Made by a program: the position numbers and the translations under genes. The notes below the pieces were generated by a model. That model did not search any database and was not told where the DNA came from. It was given only the letters and a program-made list of their open reading frames with translations. Positions 16,373 through 25,606 of a stretch of DNA of 32,845 nt are shown piece after piece; the first letter of the stretch is position 1; each line of letters starts with the position of its first letter. The stretch spans positions 1-32,845 of the forward strand of contig NZNM01000102.1 of assembly GCA_002694885.1 (NCBI GenBank). Reading direction: 5' to 3'. The DNA comes from Opitutaceae bacterium (GTDB lineage Bacteria > Verrucomicrobiota > Verrucomicrobiia > Opitutales > Opitutaceae).

Positions 16373-18214
16373 CTAATTGTCCATGCCCATGACAATCGAT
16401 TCACTAAATTTGAACTCACCGGTGAAAGCGTCGTAGTACTTAAATATAACTTGAGGATGCGGATACGCGACCCAACGGGTGTCGCCTCGTTGTATCGGAC
16501 TGTTGAAGACGTTGTTCACTTGCACCACACAGTAGTGGGGGTGCGTCCGTTCCCGGCGAGGCGTATCCGAGTAAACATAGGTCGACCAGCGGATTTCACA
16601 CTCGCGCGGACCATACTTGAACTTTCCATTGATGGGTCTATTCCCTTCGTCGGCTTCGGGAACGTGATTGACAGAGTTACCCGGACCCGAGGCGAATTCC
16701 CACACGTTGTTCAGCACTTTGATGGCGAATGAGTTGTGCAAATCGCCCGTCAGCATAAAGAACTGCTTGGGGCTATTGGCTTCGAAGAAATCGATGAGGT
16801 CCTCGCGCTCCTCCAGGAAAACCGTCCAGGCATCATCCTTTTTGATCTTCGTGTTGAAGTCGGTTCCGCCCCCACTTCCTACGTGTGGGATCATAAAATC
16901 CACACTGGAGGCCATGAAAAAGAAATCAGCGTCCGAGTTGCTAATGGTGTCTTTCAACCACTGAAGCTGCTGCTTGCCCAAGATGGTGGCCCCCGGCTGG
17001 TCCGGATTGTCGACATCGTGCAGCGATCGATGCGATCGCGTATCGAGCATAAAGAATTCGCAATTGGCTACCCGAAAGGAGCCGTAGGAGCGTCGACCGA
17101 CCGAGTAATTCGCTTCGCCGTCCGCCCGACCCGGAGGCGAGATCTTCAGGCGGTTGCGGTCGACGATCTCGACAATGTCATAGACGCCGGCATTGGGGTC
17201 ACCAGGAATTTGATCCAAATCCATGGCTTGAATCCCATCGGTAGGCTTGCCCCAATGAACCACCAAGTTGGCGTGATCTTTAAGGTCCATGCTCGAGAAA
17301 TTCGCATTGGGATCGTAGAGGATGTCGCTCCCCTCTTGGAATTTGCCCACGCCAAACCTAGCCGGCACATCGTGAGCCACAGGGTTGGCCCAACCTAGAT
17401 AATCAAACCAGGCTCGTACCGCCGTATCGCGGAAAACCGCTCGACGATCCACGTAGCCCGCTTCGCCCGTCCCATAAATATCGTTGAGCAGCTCATGGTC
17501 GTCAAAGGTGTAGAAACTGGGAACCTTGCTATGCCACTCCATCATGTTGCGGCCTCGATACATGTAAGTCTTGTAGTTCTCCCATACGCCCACAATCGGC
17601 GGGGCCAAGTCCACTATTTCCGGATTGGGATCCTGGTCTTCCAGACGCGCTTGAGCCCTCCAGGCGTGAACCGGAAAGTCGCGATCCTCCTCGTAGAGCC
17701 AATCCCCGTTCATTATAGCGAAATGAACGTCATCCGCTACCTGCTCGTTCAAAGTATCGTAAATCGGCATGTCCGGACCCATGCTGCTTTGCCAGGCCTG
17801 ATTGACGCAGGAGACAAACTCGAACTGGAAATTAAACAGGCCTTTCGGGTTATGCTCCTCGTCGATAAAATCTTCCGTTCGAGGAAGCGTCTTGAAGGTG
17901 CCGCTCAGGCCTTTATCGACCGTGTAGTAGTACAGCGTGTCTGGATACAGATTTGTTAGTGTGATGATAGCAGTGTTATCGTCTTCGAGCTTGGTTTCCA
18001 CATACTCGGACATCATCAACTGTTTGAGACGCTCAGTTCCATACTTGACCGCGACCTCGCCTGGAACATTCGTCCGAACCCAGATACTCATGGTAGTCGC
18101 TCCTGGGCGCCCGAGGATCGGACCGTGAGTTACCTTTAGATTGATACGAGACTTGTCGGCCATGGCAGACAGCGTAATCAAGGAACAGAGGGATAAAAGG
18201 GGGAGGATTTTCAT
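16373..18214 (-). CDS. Secreted PhoD-like metallophosphatase/phosphodiesterase
   Basis: 613 residues, long for the family. A signal peptide spans about 1-19. A fibronectin-like N-terminal domain (about 25-110, with TMSIWVRT and LYPDTLYYYTVD) precedes the PhoD catalytic domain: SC at 135-136, N169-G-D-W-L-Y-E-E176, TFDDHELLND at 236-245, D391-T-R-S-H-R396 and G490-D-L-H493. These are the metal and phosphate ligands of the PhoD family, which cleaves phosphomonoesters and diesters. About 80 residues (291-370) between the DDHE block and the DTR block look like an insertion, possibly a beta-rich lid. The locus setting raises the possibility of action on phosphorylated or other anionic glycans; this is inference. 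Confidence 0.88.
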   Translation of the reverse strand: MKILPLLSLCSLITLSAMADKSRINLKVTHGPILGRPGATTMSIWVRTNVPGEVAVKYGTERLKQLMMSEYVETKLEDDNTAIITLTNLYPDTLYYYTVDKGLSGTFKTLPRTEDFIDEEHNPKGLFNFQFEFVSCVNQAWQSSMGPDMPIYDTLNEQVADDVHFAIMNGDWLYEEDRDFPVHAWRAQARLEDQDPNPEIVDLAPPIVGVWENYKTYMYRGRNMMEWHSKVPSFYTFDDHELLNDIYGTGEAGYVDRRAVFRDTAVRAWFDYLGWANPVAHDVPARFGVGKFQEGSDILYDPNANFSSMDLKDHANLVVHWGKPTDGIQAMDLDQIPGDPNAGVYDIVEIVDRNRLKISPPGRADGEANYSVGRRSYGSFRVANCEFFMLDTRSHRSLHDVDNPDQPGATILGKQQLQWLKDTISNSDADFFFMASSVDFMIPHVGSGGGTDFNTKIKKDDAWTVFLEEREDLIDFFEANSPKQFFMLTGDLHNSFAIKVLNNVWEFASGPGNSVNHVPEADEGNRPINGKFKYGPRECEIRWSTYVYSDTPRRERTHPHYCVVQVNNVFNSPIQRGDTRWVAYPHPQVIFKYYDAFTGEFKFSESIVMGMDN

Positions 18215-18314
18215 ACCCTAAGGGTTAAACAGATGCTTGGACCAAAGGCCAAGCGAATATCGCTGCTGAGCAAATGGAATCCTGGTCCGCGCTAATCCTA
18301 CCCGACTGTCTTGA

Positions 18315-18346
18315 AACTCTTTTCGCTAAGGTTACCGAAAAGAGTT
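18315..18346. terminator. 11-bp perfect inverted repeat, possible terminator
   Basis: AACTCTTTTCG and CGAAAAGAGTT are exact reverse complements around a 10-nt loop. The hairpin is 77 nt beyond the stop of sulfatase 18423-19991 and 101 nt before the start of the PhoD-like gene on the same strand. On the minus strand it is followed only by a short TTTC, so termination strength is doubtful; a regulatory hairpin in the PhoD leader is the alternative. Confidence 0.4.
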
Positions 18347-18422
18347 GATCGGCTGATTGGCCCACTTTTCCGGTCTAATCGGTTCTTTACTAAGGTTCAA
18401 GCAGGCTGAAGCGCTGCCCCAC

Positions 18423-19991
18423 TCAATCGACCCAGTCAATCTGCGGCCAATCGCCAGCAACGTAACCCTGGCGCGAACCTGGCGTGCTGCGTCCATTCTT
18501 GATGTATTCCGTGGCCAAGCTCGTCAATTCCGCCACAATTTCTGGATGTTCGGTGGCTAGATTCTGCGATTCCGCCATATCCAATCGCATATTGTAAAGC
18601 TGCCGGTGGCCGGAATCGAAAAGCCGCTGCTCGAGGGTACCTGCATAGGCCTTCGCCCTACGTCCCGATTTCACGCTGTAATTGTTTCCTCCTGAGCCGC
18701 TATGCAGTAGCAGTTTCCAATCTCCACGTCGAATCGCAAAACGGCCGCCACTCGAATGATGGATGATCGCGTGCGACTCTCTATAGGCCCCGCTTTCTCC
18801 CTTCAATAGAGGCAAGGCGGTGACACTGTCCACGCCTTCACTTTCCGGGAGGTTCACTTCCAGTAAATCTGCAAACGTGGCCATCAAATCAACCAAACAG
18901 AAGGGATCCGAACTTCCCGATCCGGCCCGAATCACACCCGGCCAGCGAGCTATAAACGGCACGCGGTGACCCCCTTCCCAATTGTCCCGCTTCGACCCGA
19001 GAAGCAACCCAGAGCTGTCATGACCTGTCTGCTGCAAACGCTCATACATATTGGTCTCTGGTCCATTATCGCTGGTAACAATGAAGAGCGTGTTGTCAGC
19101 CAATCTCAAATCGGACAAAGCTTGCATGACGCGTCCCACGTGATGATCCACTTCTACCACGAAATCGCCATAAACATCCATGCCACTCGTTCCGACAAAA
19201 GCATCGGCCGGGGCATGTGGCGTATGAGGAGAGTTTAGCGGCACGTAAGCGAAGAAGGGTTCGTTGCGATACTCTCCAACGAACTCGATTGTTTTGTCGA
19301 TAATCGCGCTCATCACGTACTTGTGTCGCCATCCCTTTGTAGCAGGTCCCGGACGACCACCTTTGTCTTCGAATTCCAGCATGGAAGTAGGCAGCTCTAC
19401 TACGCGATCGTTTTCGATGAACACATAGGGAGGCATATCTAGCGAAGCTGAGATACCGAAAAAGAGGTCGAAACCATTAGACGTCGGCGTTCTGCGGATA
19501 CGTTTTGAAAAATCGACGCCATCCCATTTCTGACGCATGGCGTATTCCTGGTCCCCACGATGGGGCCGGTCCCATTCCATACCCAGATGCCATTTTCCGA
19601 TGCAAGCGGTCGCATAGCCTCGCTGCTTGAACAAGTCACCCAAGGTCTTCCTGCCTGGCTCGATAAGGGGGAGAGAGAACCCCCCCAGAACGCCACTCTT
19701 CAGCTCAGTTCGCCAGCTATGACGCCCCGTCAGCAAAGCGTATCGCGATGGCGTGCATACAGCCGACGCGGAATGGGCATCCGTCATCTGGATACCCTCA
19801 GACGCCAGACGATCCAGATTGGGTGTTCGAATCCTCGAATCGGGATTGTAGCAGCTAACATCGCCGTATCCCAGGTCATCCGCGAAGATTAAGACGACAT
19901 TAGGGCGAGCCATCGTTTGCCCCAACGCGAGATACTCGAGCTGCAAGCAAATGCCTACAGTCAATAGAAGCAGGCCGGTTGCCTTCACCAT
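18423..19991 (-). CDS. Secreted arylsulfatase A-like sulfatase (C-T-P-S-R), operon partner
   Basis: 522 residues. Signal peptide about 1-26 (GLLLLTVGICLQLEYLALG). Metal block FADDLGYGD at 36-44, formylglycine motif C79-T-P-S-R83 followed by YALLTGRHSWR, then GKWHLGMEWD and TSDNGPETNM. The loop GVLGGFSLPLIEPGR after the active site and the tail NGRSTPGSRQG match the sulfatase at 3844-5400 closely, so the two are probably duplicates that have diverged. Its start lies 17 nt after the stop of the sulfatase gene 20009-21796, so the pair is probably cotranscribed, with this gene second. Expected to remove sulfate from an exported or surface-bound glycan. Confidence 0.94.
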   Translation of the reverse strand: MVKATGLLLLTVGICLQLEYLALGQTMARPNVVLIFADDLGYGDVSCYNPDSRIRTPNLDRLASEGIQMTDAHSASAVCTPSRYALLTGRHSWRTELKSGVLGGFSLPLIEPGRKTLGDLFKQRGYATACIGKWHLGMEWDRPHRGDQEYAMRQKWDGVDFSKRIRRTPTSNGFDLFFGISASLDMPPYVFIENDRVVELPTSMLEFEDKGGRPGPATKGWRHKYVMSAIIDKTIEFVGEYRNEPFFAYVPLNSPHTPHAPADAFVGTSGMDVYGDFVVEVDHHVGRVMQALSDLRLADNTLFIVTSDNGPETNMYERLQQTGHDSSGLLLGSKRDNWEGGHRVPFIARWPGVIRAGSGSSDPFCLVDLMATFADLLEVNLPESEGVDSVTALPLLKGESGAYRESHAIIHHSSGGRFAIRRGDWKLLLHSGSGGNNYSVKSGRRAKAYAGTLEQRLFDSGHRQLYNMRLDMAESQNLATEHPEIVAELTSLATEYIKNGRSTPGSRQGYVAGDWPQIDWVD

Positions 19992-20008
19992 AGAGACCAG
20001 GCTGGCAA

Positions 20009-21796
20009 TTAAAGTCGTTCCACAACCGCGTAGTACGAACTAACGGAGCCATTTGAACCACTTCCGGTTTTGAAAATTCCGCGCAATTTAAAATCGCCTG
20101 GCTTAAGGTCGACGGTGAACGTTACGCTCTCTGCCCCTTTTTTGATCGGCTTTTCTTCATAGAAGTCCGCCACATTTAAAGACGCTCGCGTAAAATCGAA
20201 GGCTTTGCCTGGGGTTTCGCGAAAAGTGGCGAGTCCTGGAACGGGGTCGCCCGGCTCTAAACCTTCATTAATACCCTTGGAAATCTCCTGTGGCCAACGG
20301 CGAAGCGAAATCTTGTAAGTTCCTGCCTGCTCGACCCTGACCGCCCAGTATCCAACGCCTGCTTGTCCTCGACGAATGTGCCCCTGATTCCAGGGCGAGG
20401 TGCCATCGTCGGTGAGCCAGTCGTGACTCGTTAGCTGGGTCGGATTTTCCGCGTCATTACCGAGAACCGGGCGCTCATCGATGACGAAGCTGGGGGAGAT
20501 GCTGTCCCACCATTTGTCATAGGCCTCTCTCAGGCGTTTCACCGTCTCCGGATTTCGCTTGGCGATATCATTCTTCTGTTCCGGATCCGCCTCGATATCG
20601 TAGAGCTCCTTGCCATTGATCAGTCGCCAGCGATCAGTCATCACTGATGACTTGCGCCACTTAATGGGGTCCCGCACACGTTGCGAATCGGTAATGACCA
20701 CCCGGTTCGGCCACGGAGTAGGTGTTCCATAAAGCAAGGGAGCCAGGGTCCGGCCATCGAAGCTGTAGTCCATTGGACCGACTAATCCGCAGAGATCGAT
20801 AAGCGTGGGCAAAATATCAATATGAGCGGTCAACGTATCCACATCGCGACCACCATCGAGATGACCCTCAGGCCAATGCATGAAGAATGGAACGCGGTGG
20901 CCTCCATCGTATTCGCTGCCTTTCTTGCCCCGCATGCCACCGCTAAATAGTTTTTCGCCACTCGCAGTACCATTGTCGGTCGTGAAAATGAACAGGGTGT
21001 TTTCGGCCAATCCCTCCTCTTCCAGCCACGCTCTCAGGGCCCCTACGTTCTCGTCGATATTTTCGATCATGCCATAGAAGATTGCTTCTCGTTCGGACAT
21101 TCCGTGCTCCAAGTAAGGCTTCCAGTATTTGTCTGGGCAATTGAATGGGCTGTGGGGAGCGTTCGTGCAAATGTAGGCGAAGAACGGATTATCGTTTTTG
21201 ACACTAGACTTAATAAAACGTTTGGCTTCCTGAAAATAGACATCCGTACAATAGCCTTTGTACTTCTTGGGCTTGCTGTTGTGCCAATAGGTGTCGTCGA
21301 AATAGGAGTTGTCCCAATAGTCCGGAGTTTGGCCAACGCCCCCGCCTCCGTGGCGAACCACTTCCGAAAATCCGCGATCCTCGGGACGGTAGGGATAATT
21401 GTCGCCTAAATGCCATTTGCCAAACATCCCGGTCTCGTATCCATTATCTAAGAACGCTTGGCCTAAAGTCATCTCGCCAACTCGAAGAAAAGATCGCCCC
21501 ATGATCGTGTGCCAAGGTCCCGCTCGATTGGTGTAATGCCCGCTCATCAGAGCGCCGCGTGTGGGAGCGCAAGTCGGAGTTACGTGATAGTCCGTCAAGC
21601 GCACCGAATCGCTATGCAGCGAATCGAGGGCGGGAGTCTTAATAATCGGATTTCCGTGGGCTGCGATATCGCCATAGCCCTGGTCATCGGTAATAACCAA
21701 TATCACGTTCGGGGCATCCGCTGACGCAAGGATGGCGAAGAGCGAGGTTAAAAGTGCTACGGAAAAACCGGATTGAAGCCATTTTTTGAGGTACAT
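20009..21796 (-). CDS. Secreted sulfatase (C-A-P-T-R) with C-terminal beta domain, operon first gene
   Basis: 595 residues from the ATG at 21794-21796. The frame continues to 21889, but that extension runs through a repeat unit, while this start gives a signal peptide (FSVALLTSLFAILASA). Metal block ITDDQGYGD at 35-43, formylglycine motif C76-A-P-T-R80 followed by GALMSGHYTNRAG, then GKWHLGDNYP and TTDNGTASGEKLFSGG. The sulfatase core ends near residue 440. The last 140 residues (from about LTSHDWLTDDG to the end) form a separate beta-rich domain of the kind attached to many Planctomycetota and Verrucomicrobiota sulfatases, possibly for glycan binding. It is followed after 17 nt by sulfatase 18423-19991. 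Confidence 0.93.
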   Translation of the reverse strand: MYLKKWLQSGFSVALLTSLFAILASADAPNVILVITDDQGYGDIAAHGNPIIKTPALDSLHSDSVRLTDYHVTPTCAPTRGALMSGHYTNRAGPWHTIMGRSFLRVGEMTLGQAFLDNGYETGMFGKWHLGDNYPYRPEDRGFSEVVRHGGGGVGQTPDYWDNSYFDDTYWHNSKPKKYKGYCTDVYFQEAKRFIKSSVKNDNPFFAYICTNAPHSPFNCPDKYWKPYLEHGMSEREAIFYGMIENIDENVGALRAWLEEEGLAENTLFIFTTDNGTASGEKLFSGGMRGKKGSEYDGGHRVPFFMHWPEGHLDGGRDVDTLTAHIDILPTLIDLCGLVGPMDYSFDGRTLAPLLYGTPTPWPNRVVITDSQRVRDPIKWRKSSVMTDRWRLINGKELYDIEADPEQKNDIAKRNPETVKRLREAYDKWWDSISPSFVIDERPVLGNDAENPTQLTSHDWLTDDGTSPWNQGHIRRGQAGVGYWAVRVEQAGTYKISLRRWPQEISKGINEGLEPGDPVPGLATFRETPGKAFDFTRASLNVADFYEEKPIKKGAESVTFTVDLKPGDFKLRGIFKTGSGSNGSVSSYYAVVERL

Positions 21797-21861
21797 GCCT
21801 CCATTCGATAGGGCTCTTTCGCCTGAGCGCAAAACATTCCGGCTGAGGCGTGAAAACAATT

Positions 21862-21884
21862 GCAGGAGCGGCTTAGGGCCGCGA
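21862..21884 (+). repeat. REP-like unit, GGAGCGGC family
   Basis: GCAGGAGCGGCTTAGGGCCG then CGA: a hairpin of the same family as 3687 and 5483, with the foot GCAG. It lies 66 nt upstream of the chosen sulfatase start and within the rejected longer frame, which supports the shorter start. Confidence 0.75.
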
Positions 21885-21926
21885 AACATTTTTATGCAAG
21901 CAACTCTTTAATGGATGTCGTTAGAG

Positions 21927-21953
21927 GTGGAACCCGACCTCCGGGCGGGTTTT
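21927..21953 (+). repeat. REP-like hairpin, GAACCCGACC family
   Basis: GTGGAACCCGACCTCCGGGC then GGGTTTT forms an imperfect stem with foot GTGG. This stem sequence is seen only once in the window. Confidence 0.5.
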
Positions 21954-22053
21954 AGCGCACGCAAAGGCGGCGAGCTTCTACCAAAATATTAGAATCGGTA
22001 TCTTACCTGTTTGCCTATTAGCCAGGGAGCTGCCCTCAGGCTGGATCCCTATC

Positions 22054-23661
22054 CTACTCTCCTCCGACGAACGGTGGCCTTTCAAACGTCATGCGATCGC
22101 CGGTCACACGGGGATCTCCGTTTTCTTCAAGCAGCTTGAGCAATCGATTGCGGAGCTCGTCACGTTTGGCCCCATACACGGGATCCGACGCGAGATTCAC
22201 GACTTGATCCGGATCGGCGTGCAAATCGTACAGCTCTTCACCGGGACGCTTGCCAAAGGCGAAGTCATAATAAGGCCTGCCGAACTCAGTATCCTTGTTC
22301 AACACAAGCCATGCCTTGGTAGGGCTGGCGTCTAGATCGCCAAAGGTAGCAAAGGTGTTATTAGTCAATTCATGCGCATCAACTGCAGCGGCACCCTTGC
22401 CCGGATCGCCTTCAGGCCAGCGATCGGGCTTAAAATTGCGGATGTAGAGAAAATCGTCGGTTCGAAGGGCCCGATGCGGATAAGGTAAATTCCCCGCCCG
22501 AGCCTTGGCAACGTGACGCTCGCGACCGGTCACAACAAAGTGGCGAGAGCTTTCTACTCGACCCTCTCGATTCGAAGAAAGGATTCCAGCTAAGCTACGT
22601 CCTGTCATAACATCAGGTATGGAAACTCCTCCGATTTCCAGGAAAGTAGGGGCGAGGTCCATCAGATTGACAAAATCCGTGACAACTCGACCCGTATTTC
22701 CCTTGCCCGGCCAGCGGATAGCTAGAGCAACATTCGTTCCGTAGTCGTAAAGGTTCGTTTTAGCGTTGGTAAACCCGGGGATACCATGATCTCCGCTTAC
22801 CACGACAACAGTATTGTCTAGCTCGCCCGCGATCGCGAGCCGGTCTAGCAAAACCCCAAGAGCCGTATCGAAGGCCATGACCTCGCCAAAATAATCGATC
22901 ATGTCCTCCCTCACCGTGTGCACATCGGGCAAGAAATCAGGCAGTTTACCCTTCAAGTCGTCCGGCTCCAACCCCCAAAGCGTTTTTCCAGATCCACGTA
23001 TCCATTTTCTGTGAACATTGGTCGGGCCGAACCAATAGAAAAAAGGAGCTCCATCCGGACGAGCATCCAAGAAGCTTTCGAAATTCCCCAAAACCTCGTC
23101 GTAGAGCTCCCGCTTCGCCTCCAAAACCGAAGCTCCCTTCTCCATCAGCTTCTCCGCATTCTGGGAGAACTGATTGAATCGCGTTCCAGCTGATTCGTAT
23201 TCATAATTCCGACCCCCAAAAGGAGCGTCTTTGACCGAGCCAGGTGACCACACCTTGTAAGTCTGCCCAATATGGTAGCCAGCATCCCGCAGCAAAAGCG
23301 GAAAGGAAGGAATCGAATCATCCCAGACCGCCCCTTGCAAAATGGCTGCTCGACCCGTTCTGAAAAAGTACTGTCCAGAAAGCAATGCGCTCCGACACGG
23401 TGTGCAGGAAGGCGAATTGACGAATGCGTTGGTAAATAAAACTCCCTCGTCGGCGATGCGATCGAAGTGACGCGTTTGCAGAGCCGTATTTGGGGTCTCC
23501 TCGAATTCCAAATCGGCATAGGCGCTGGCGAACTTTCCCCAATCATCAGCAAAAGCGAACAGTATGTTGGGACGATCGGCGCCATAAACGTTGGTCAAGC
23601 CAACCGTCGCAAAAAGGGCCAAGAAGATGCGCGGGACATGAAAGCAACTAGAGAAACTCAT
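22054..23661 (-). CDS. Secreted type I sulfatase (C-T-P-C-R)
   Basis: 535 residues. Signal peptide about 1-28 ([16 protein letters not shown]). Metal block [14 protein letters not shown] at 37-50, formylglycine motif C86-T-P-C-R90 followed by [20 protein letters not shown]. It lacks the common GKWHLG block: the equivalent segment reads [10 protein letters not shown], so the lysine is kept in a different setting. [13 protein letters not shown] is the second metal block, and the C-terminus has [16 protein letters not shown]. With the 8551-10419 protein it is one of two members here with a second Cys three residues after the formylglycine Cys. The YKVWSPG variant suggests a subfamily distinct from the others; the substrate is unknown. 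It is divergent from the CehA-like gene. Confidence 0.92.
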   Translation of the reverse strand: MSFSSCFHVPRIFLALFATVGLTNVYGADRPNILFAFADDWGKFASAYADLEFEETPNTALQTRHFDRIADEGVLFTNAFVNSPSCTPCRSALLSGQYFFRTGRAAILQGAVWDDSIPSFPLLLRDAGYHIGQTYKVWSPGSVKDAPFGGRNYEYESAGTRFNQFSQNAEKLMEKGASVLEAKRELYDEVLGNFESFLDARPDGAPFFYWFGPTNVHRKWIRGSGKTLWGLEPDDLKGKLPDFLPDVHTVREDMIDYFGEVMAFDTALGVLLDRLAIAGELDNTVVVVSGDHGIPGFTNAKTNLYDYGTNVALAIRWPGKGNTGRVVTDFVNLMDLAPTFLEIGGVSIPDVMTGRSLAGILSSNREGRVESSRHFVVTGRERHVAKARAGNLPYPHRALRTDDFLYIRNFKPDRWPEGDPGKGAAAVDAHELTNNTFATFGDLDASPTKAWLVLNKDTEFGRPYYDFAFGKRPGEELYDLHADPDQVVNLASDPVYGAKRDELRNRLLKLLEENGDPRVTGDRMTFERPPFVGGE

Positions 23662-23798
23662 ATGAATTGAAGGGCATAACCGACTGCATGCTCATGATCA
23701 AGCGATAGATCGCCACAATCGAAAACACGCCCGATTCCGGCAATCCGCGGTCGACAAGACGACCCGTGCTGTCAAAATCAAAATCGACCTATCGACCC

Positions 23799-25418
23799 AT
23801 GCATCGTGCCCTTCCCGTCGTTGCTGGCCTCTGCTTGCTCTTCTCGACCAGCGAATCGAGAGGACACGACGCAATCCCCGTTACCCACGAGTTTGGCCCC
23901 TTTCAGAAGGAGAGACTCAAAGAAGAGTTGCGAATTTCCGTAGTCGACGCAGATACCAGGGAGCCCTTAAACGCCCGTCTCTCCTTTGAAGTCGATGGCG
24001 ACTACTGGGCCCCTGAAGGAGTCAATGAGCACGGAATTCGCTTCACTTCTATCCACAAGAGTAAGCAACAGCGATTCACCGTCATTTACGCCCTCATCAC
24101 CGGCCCGCTCCGTATCCCATACCCGAAAGGCGCCGAATCCATCAAGATTACTGCGTCACGCGGATTCGAATACATCTCTGATTCTATTGAAATTGACCTC
24201 GAGGAAAGATCGGCCTCAGCGGCGATTCCAATAGATCGCTGGTCCAACCTGAGGGATTCTGGATGGGCTGCCATTGAAGAGCATCTCCACTATGACCGAC
24301 TGAATTCCGCCGATGATCGCCACTGGTTAGCGATGCTGGATGCGGATGGCCTGGATGCCGGCCATTTCATGATTCTGAAAGGCGGCATGGTTCCCGGAAT
24401 CTGGTCCAGGCAATTCGCTTTTGGTGAAGCCGGACGCTCCAATGACGAACGACAATGGCTCATCCCTAGTCAAGAATATCGCGCTTCCGCCAAAGGGCAT
24501 ATCAACTTATTGGGGACTTCAAAAATAATCGAGCCCTATTCGACCGGTGGAATGGGCTGGCCAAAAGTTGTCGAGAACTATCCTCCCCTTCACGATGTTC
24601 TCAAGGAGGCCCAAAACCAAGGCGGTTACGCAGGCGTCGCCCACGGTGGCTCTTTAGGCAAGCAACCAACCGCCATCGCCGACGCCGTACTGGGCCGCGT
24701 CGATTTTTGGGAAATTAGCAATGGATTTATCTATGAACTGGATACTTGGTATCGCTTAATGAATTGCGGCTACTTTCTTCCTCCTATGGCTGGAACTGAC
24801 CTGCCCAACTGGCCCTATCGAGACGCATGGCAGCCCTTTCTCGGTTCCATTCGTACCTACGTGCACAAGGGAGGATCGACTGAATTTGATGCCTTCAAAC
24901 AGGCCATGAACCGGGGTCGCGTATTCACCTCCAGCGGACCACTGATCGATCTCGAAATCAATGGACAGCCCATCGGCGAATCCATAAATCTGGCTGAGCC
25001 CGGCTTTGTACGCGTGACCGGAAATCTCCGTTCGCCTAGGCCCCTTCGCGAAATTGAGCTGATTCGAAATGGACAGCCCGTAGACGTCTCCGTTCTAAAA
25101 CAAAATAGCAGCGGCATTCATACTTGGTCGATCGATACGAACCTCAAAATAGAAGAAAGTTCGTGGATCGCTCTCTCAGGTCTGGGCTCTCGCATCAATG
25201 TTCAAAACATTGATGCTACGGCCCACACCAACGCCATTCGCGTCATTGTAAACGACGAGCCAATACGCTCTCCCGAGACGGCCCGGGAATTTATTGAGGC
25301 CCTTCAGGGCCGCAAAAATTTCTACCGCGAAAAGGGGGCCTACAAAACCGAGCACCAACGTCTGCAAGCGTTGGAGATTTTCGATCGAGCCATCCGTGAA
25401 CTGGAAAAACGGCTTTGA
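23799..25418 (+). CDS. Secreted CehA/McbA-type PHP metallohydrolase
   Basis: 539 residues from the ATG at 23799, which gives a signal peptide (LPVVAGLCLLFSTSES); an upstream in-frame GTG at 23766 is possible but less signal-like. A beta-sandwich domain (about 42-140, starting LRISVVDADTREPLNARL) is followed by a PHP-type metal site: H162-L-H164-Y-D166, E227 in PSQEYR, H234 in GHINLLG, H282 in VAHGG and D334 in AGTDLP. This HxH...E...H...H...D order is that of the CehA/McbA family, whose named members hydrolyse esters such as carbaryl and the microcin B17 export-linked protein. A C-terminal Ig-like region (about 400-500) completes it. Natural substrate unknown; hydrolysis of an ester or phosphoester on a glycan is a guess from context. 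Confidence 0.86.
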   Translation: MHRALPVVAGLCLLFSTSESRGHDAIPVTHEFGPFQKERLKEELRISVVDADTREPLNARLSFEVDGDYWAPEGVNEHGIRFTSIHKSKQQRFTVIYALITGPLRIPYPKGAESIKITASRGFEYISDSIEIDLEERSASAAIPIDRWSNLRDSGWAAIEEHLHYDRLNSADDRHWLAMLDADGLDAGHFMILKGGMVPGIWSRQFAFGEAGRSNDERQWLIPSQEYRASAKGHINLLGTSKIIEPYSTGGMGWPKVVENYPPLHDVLKEAQNQGGYAGVAHGGSLGKQPTAIADAVLGRVDFWEISNGFIYELDTWYRLMNCGYFLPPMAGTDLPNWPYRDAWQPFLGSIRTYVHKGGSTEFDAFKQAMNRGRVFTSSGPLIDLEINGQPIGESINLAEPGFVRVTGNLRSPRPLREIELIRNGQPVDVSVLKQNSSGIHTWSIDTNLKIEESSWIALSGLGSRINVQNIDATAHTNAIRVIVNDEPIRSPETAREFIEALQGRKNFYREKGAYKTEHQRLQALEIFDRAIRELEKRL

Positions 25419-25508
25419 GGAGCAAAAGCGGCTGGTTAAGGATCCGCCTTCGCGACGCTACAGCGAGACGCGCAACCAACCCTACCATCGGTCAAACTCG
25501 TGCAAATG

Positions 25509-25534
25509 GTAGGGCTGCTTTTCCCTAAGCAGCC
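25509..25534 (+). repeat. REP-like unit, GTAGGGCTGC family
   Basis: GTAGGGCTGCTTTTCCCTAA then GCAGCC: a single GTAG-footed hairpin between two convergent genes, close to the unit at 3814-3840 in inverted orientation. Confidence 0.8.
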
Positions 25535-25606
25535 GCCCGAACCTGGAGAATAGAGCCAACGTGTTTCGGATTGATCACCTCGAAATCGAAACGAGAATTC
25601 CGCTCT

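Noticed and set aside
21797-21889. N-terminal extension of the sulfatase 20009-21796
   Set aside because: It reads through a repeat unit, and the signal peptide begins only at 21796.
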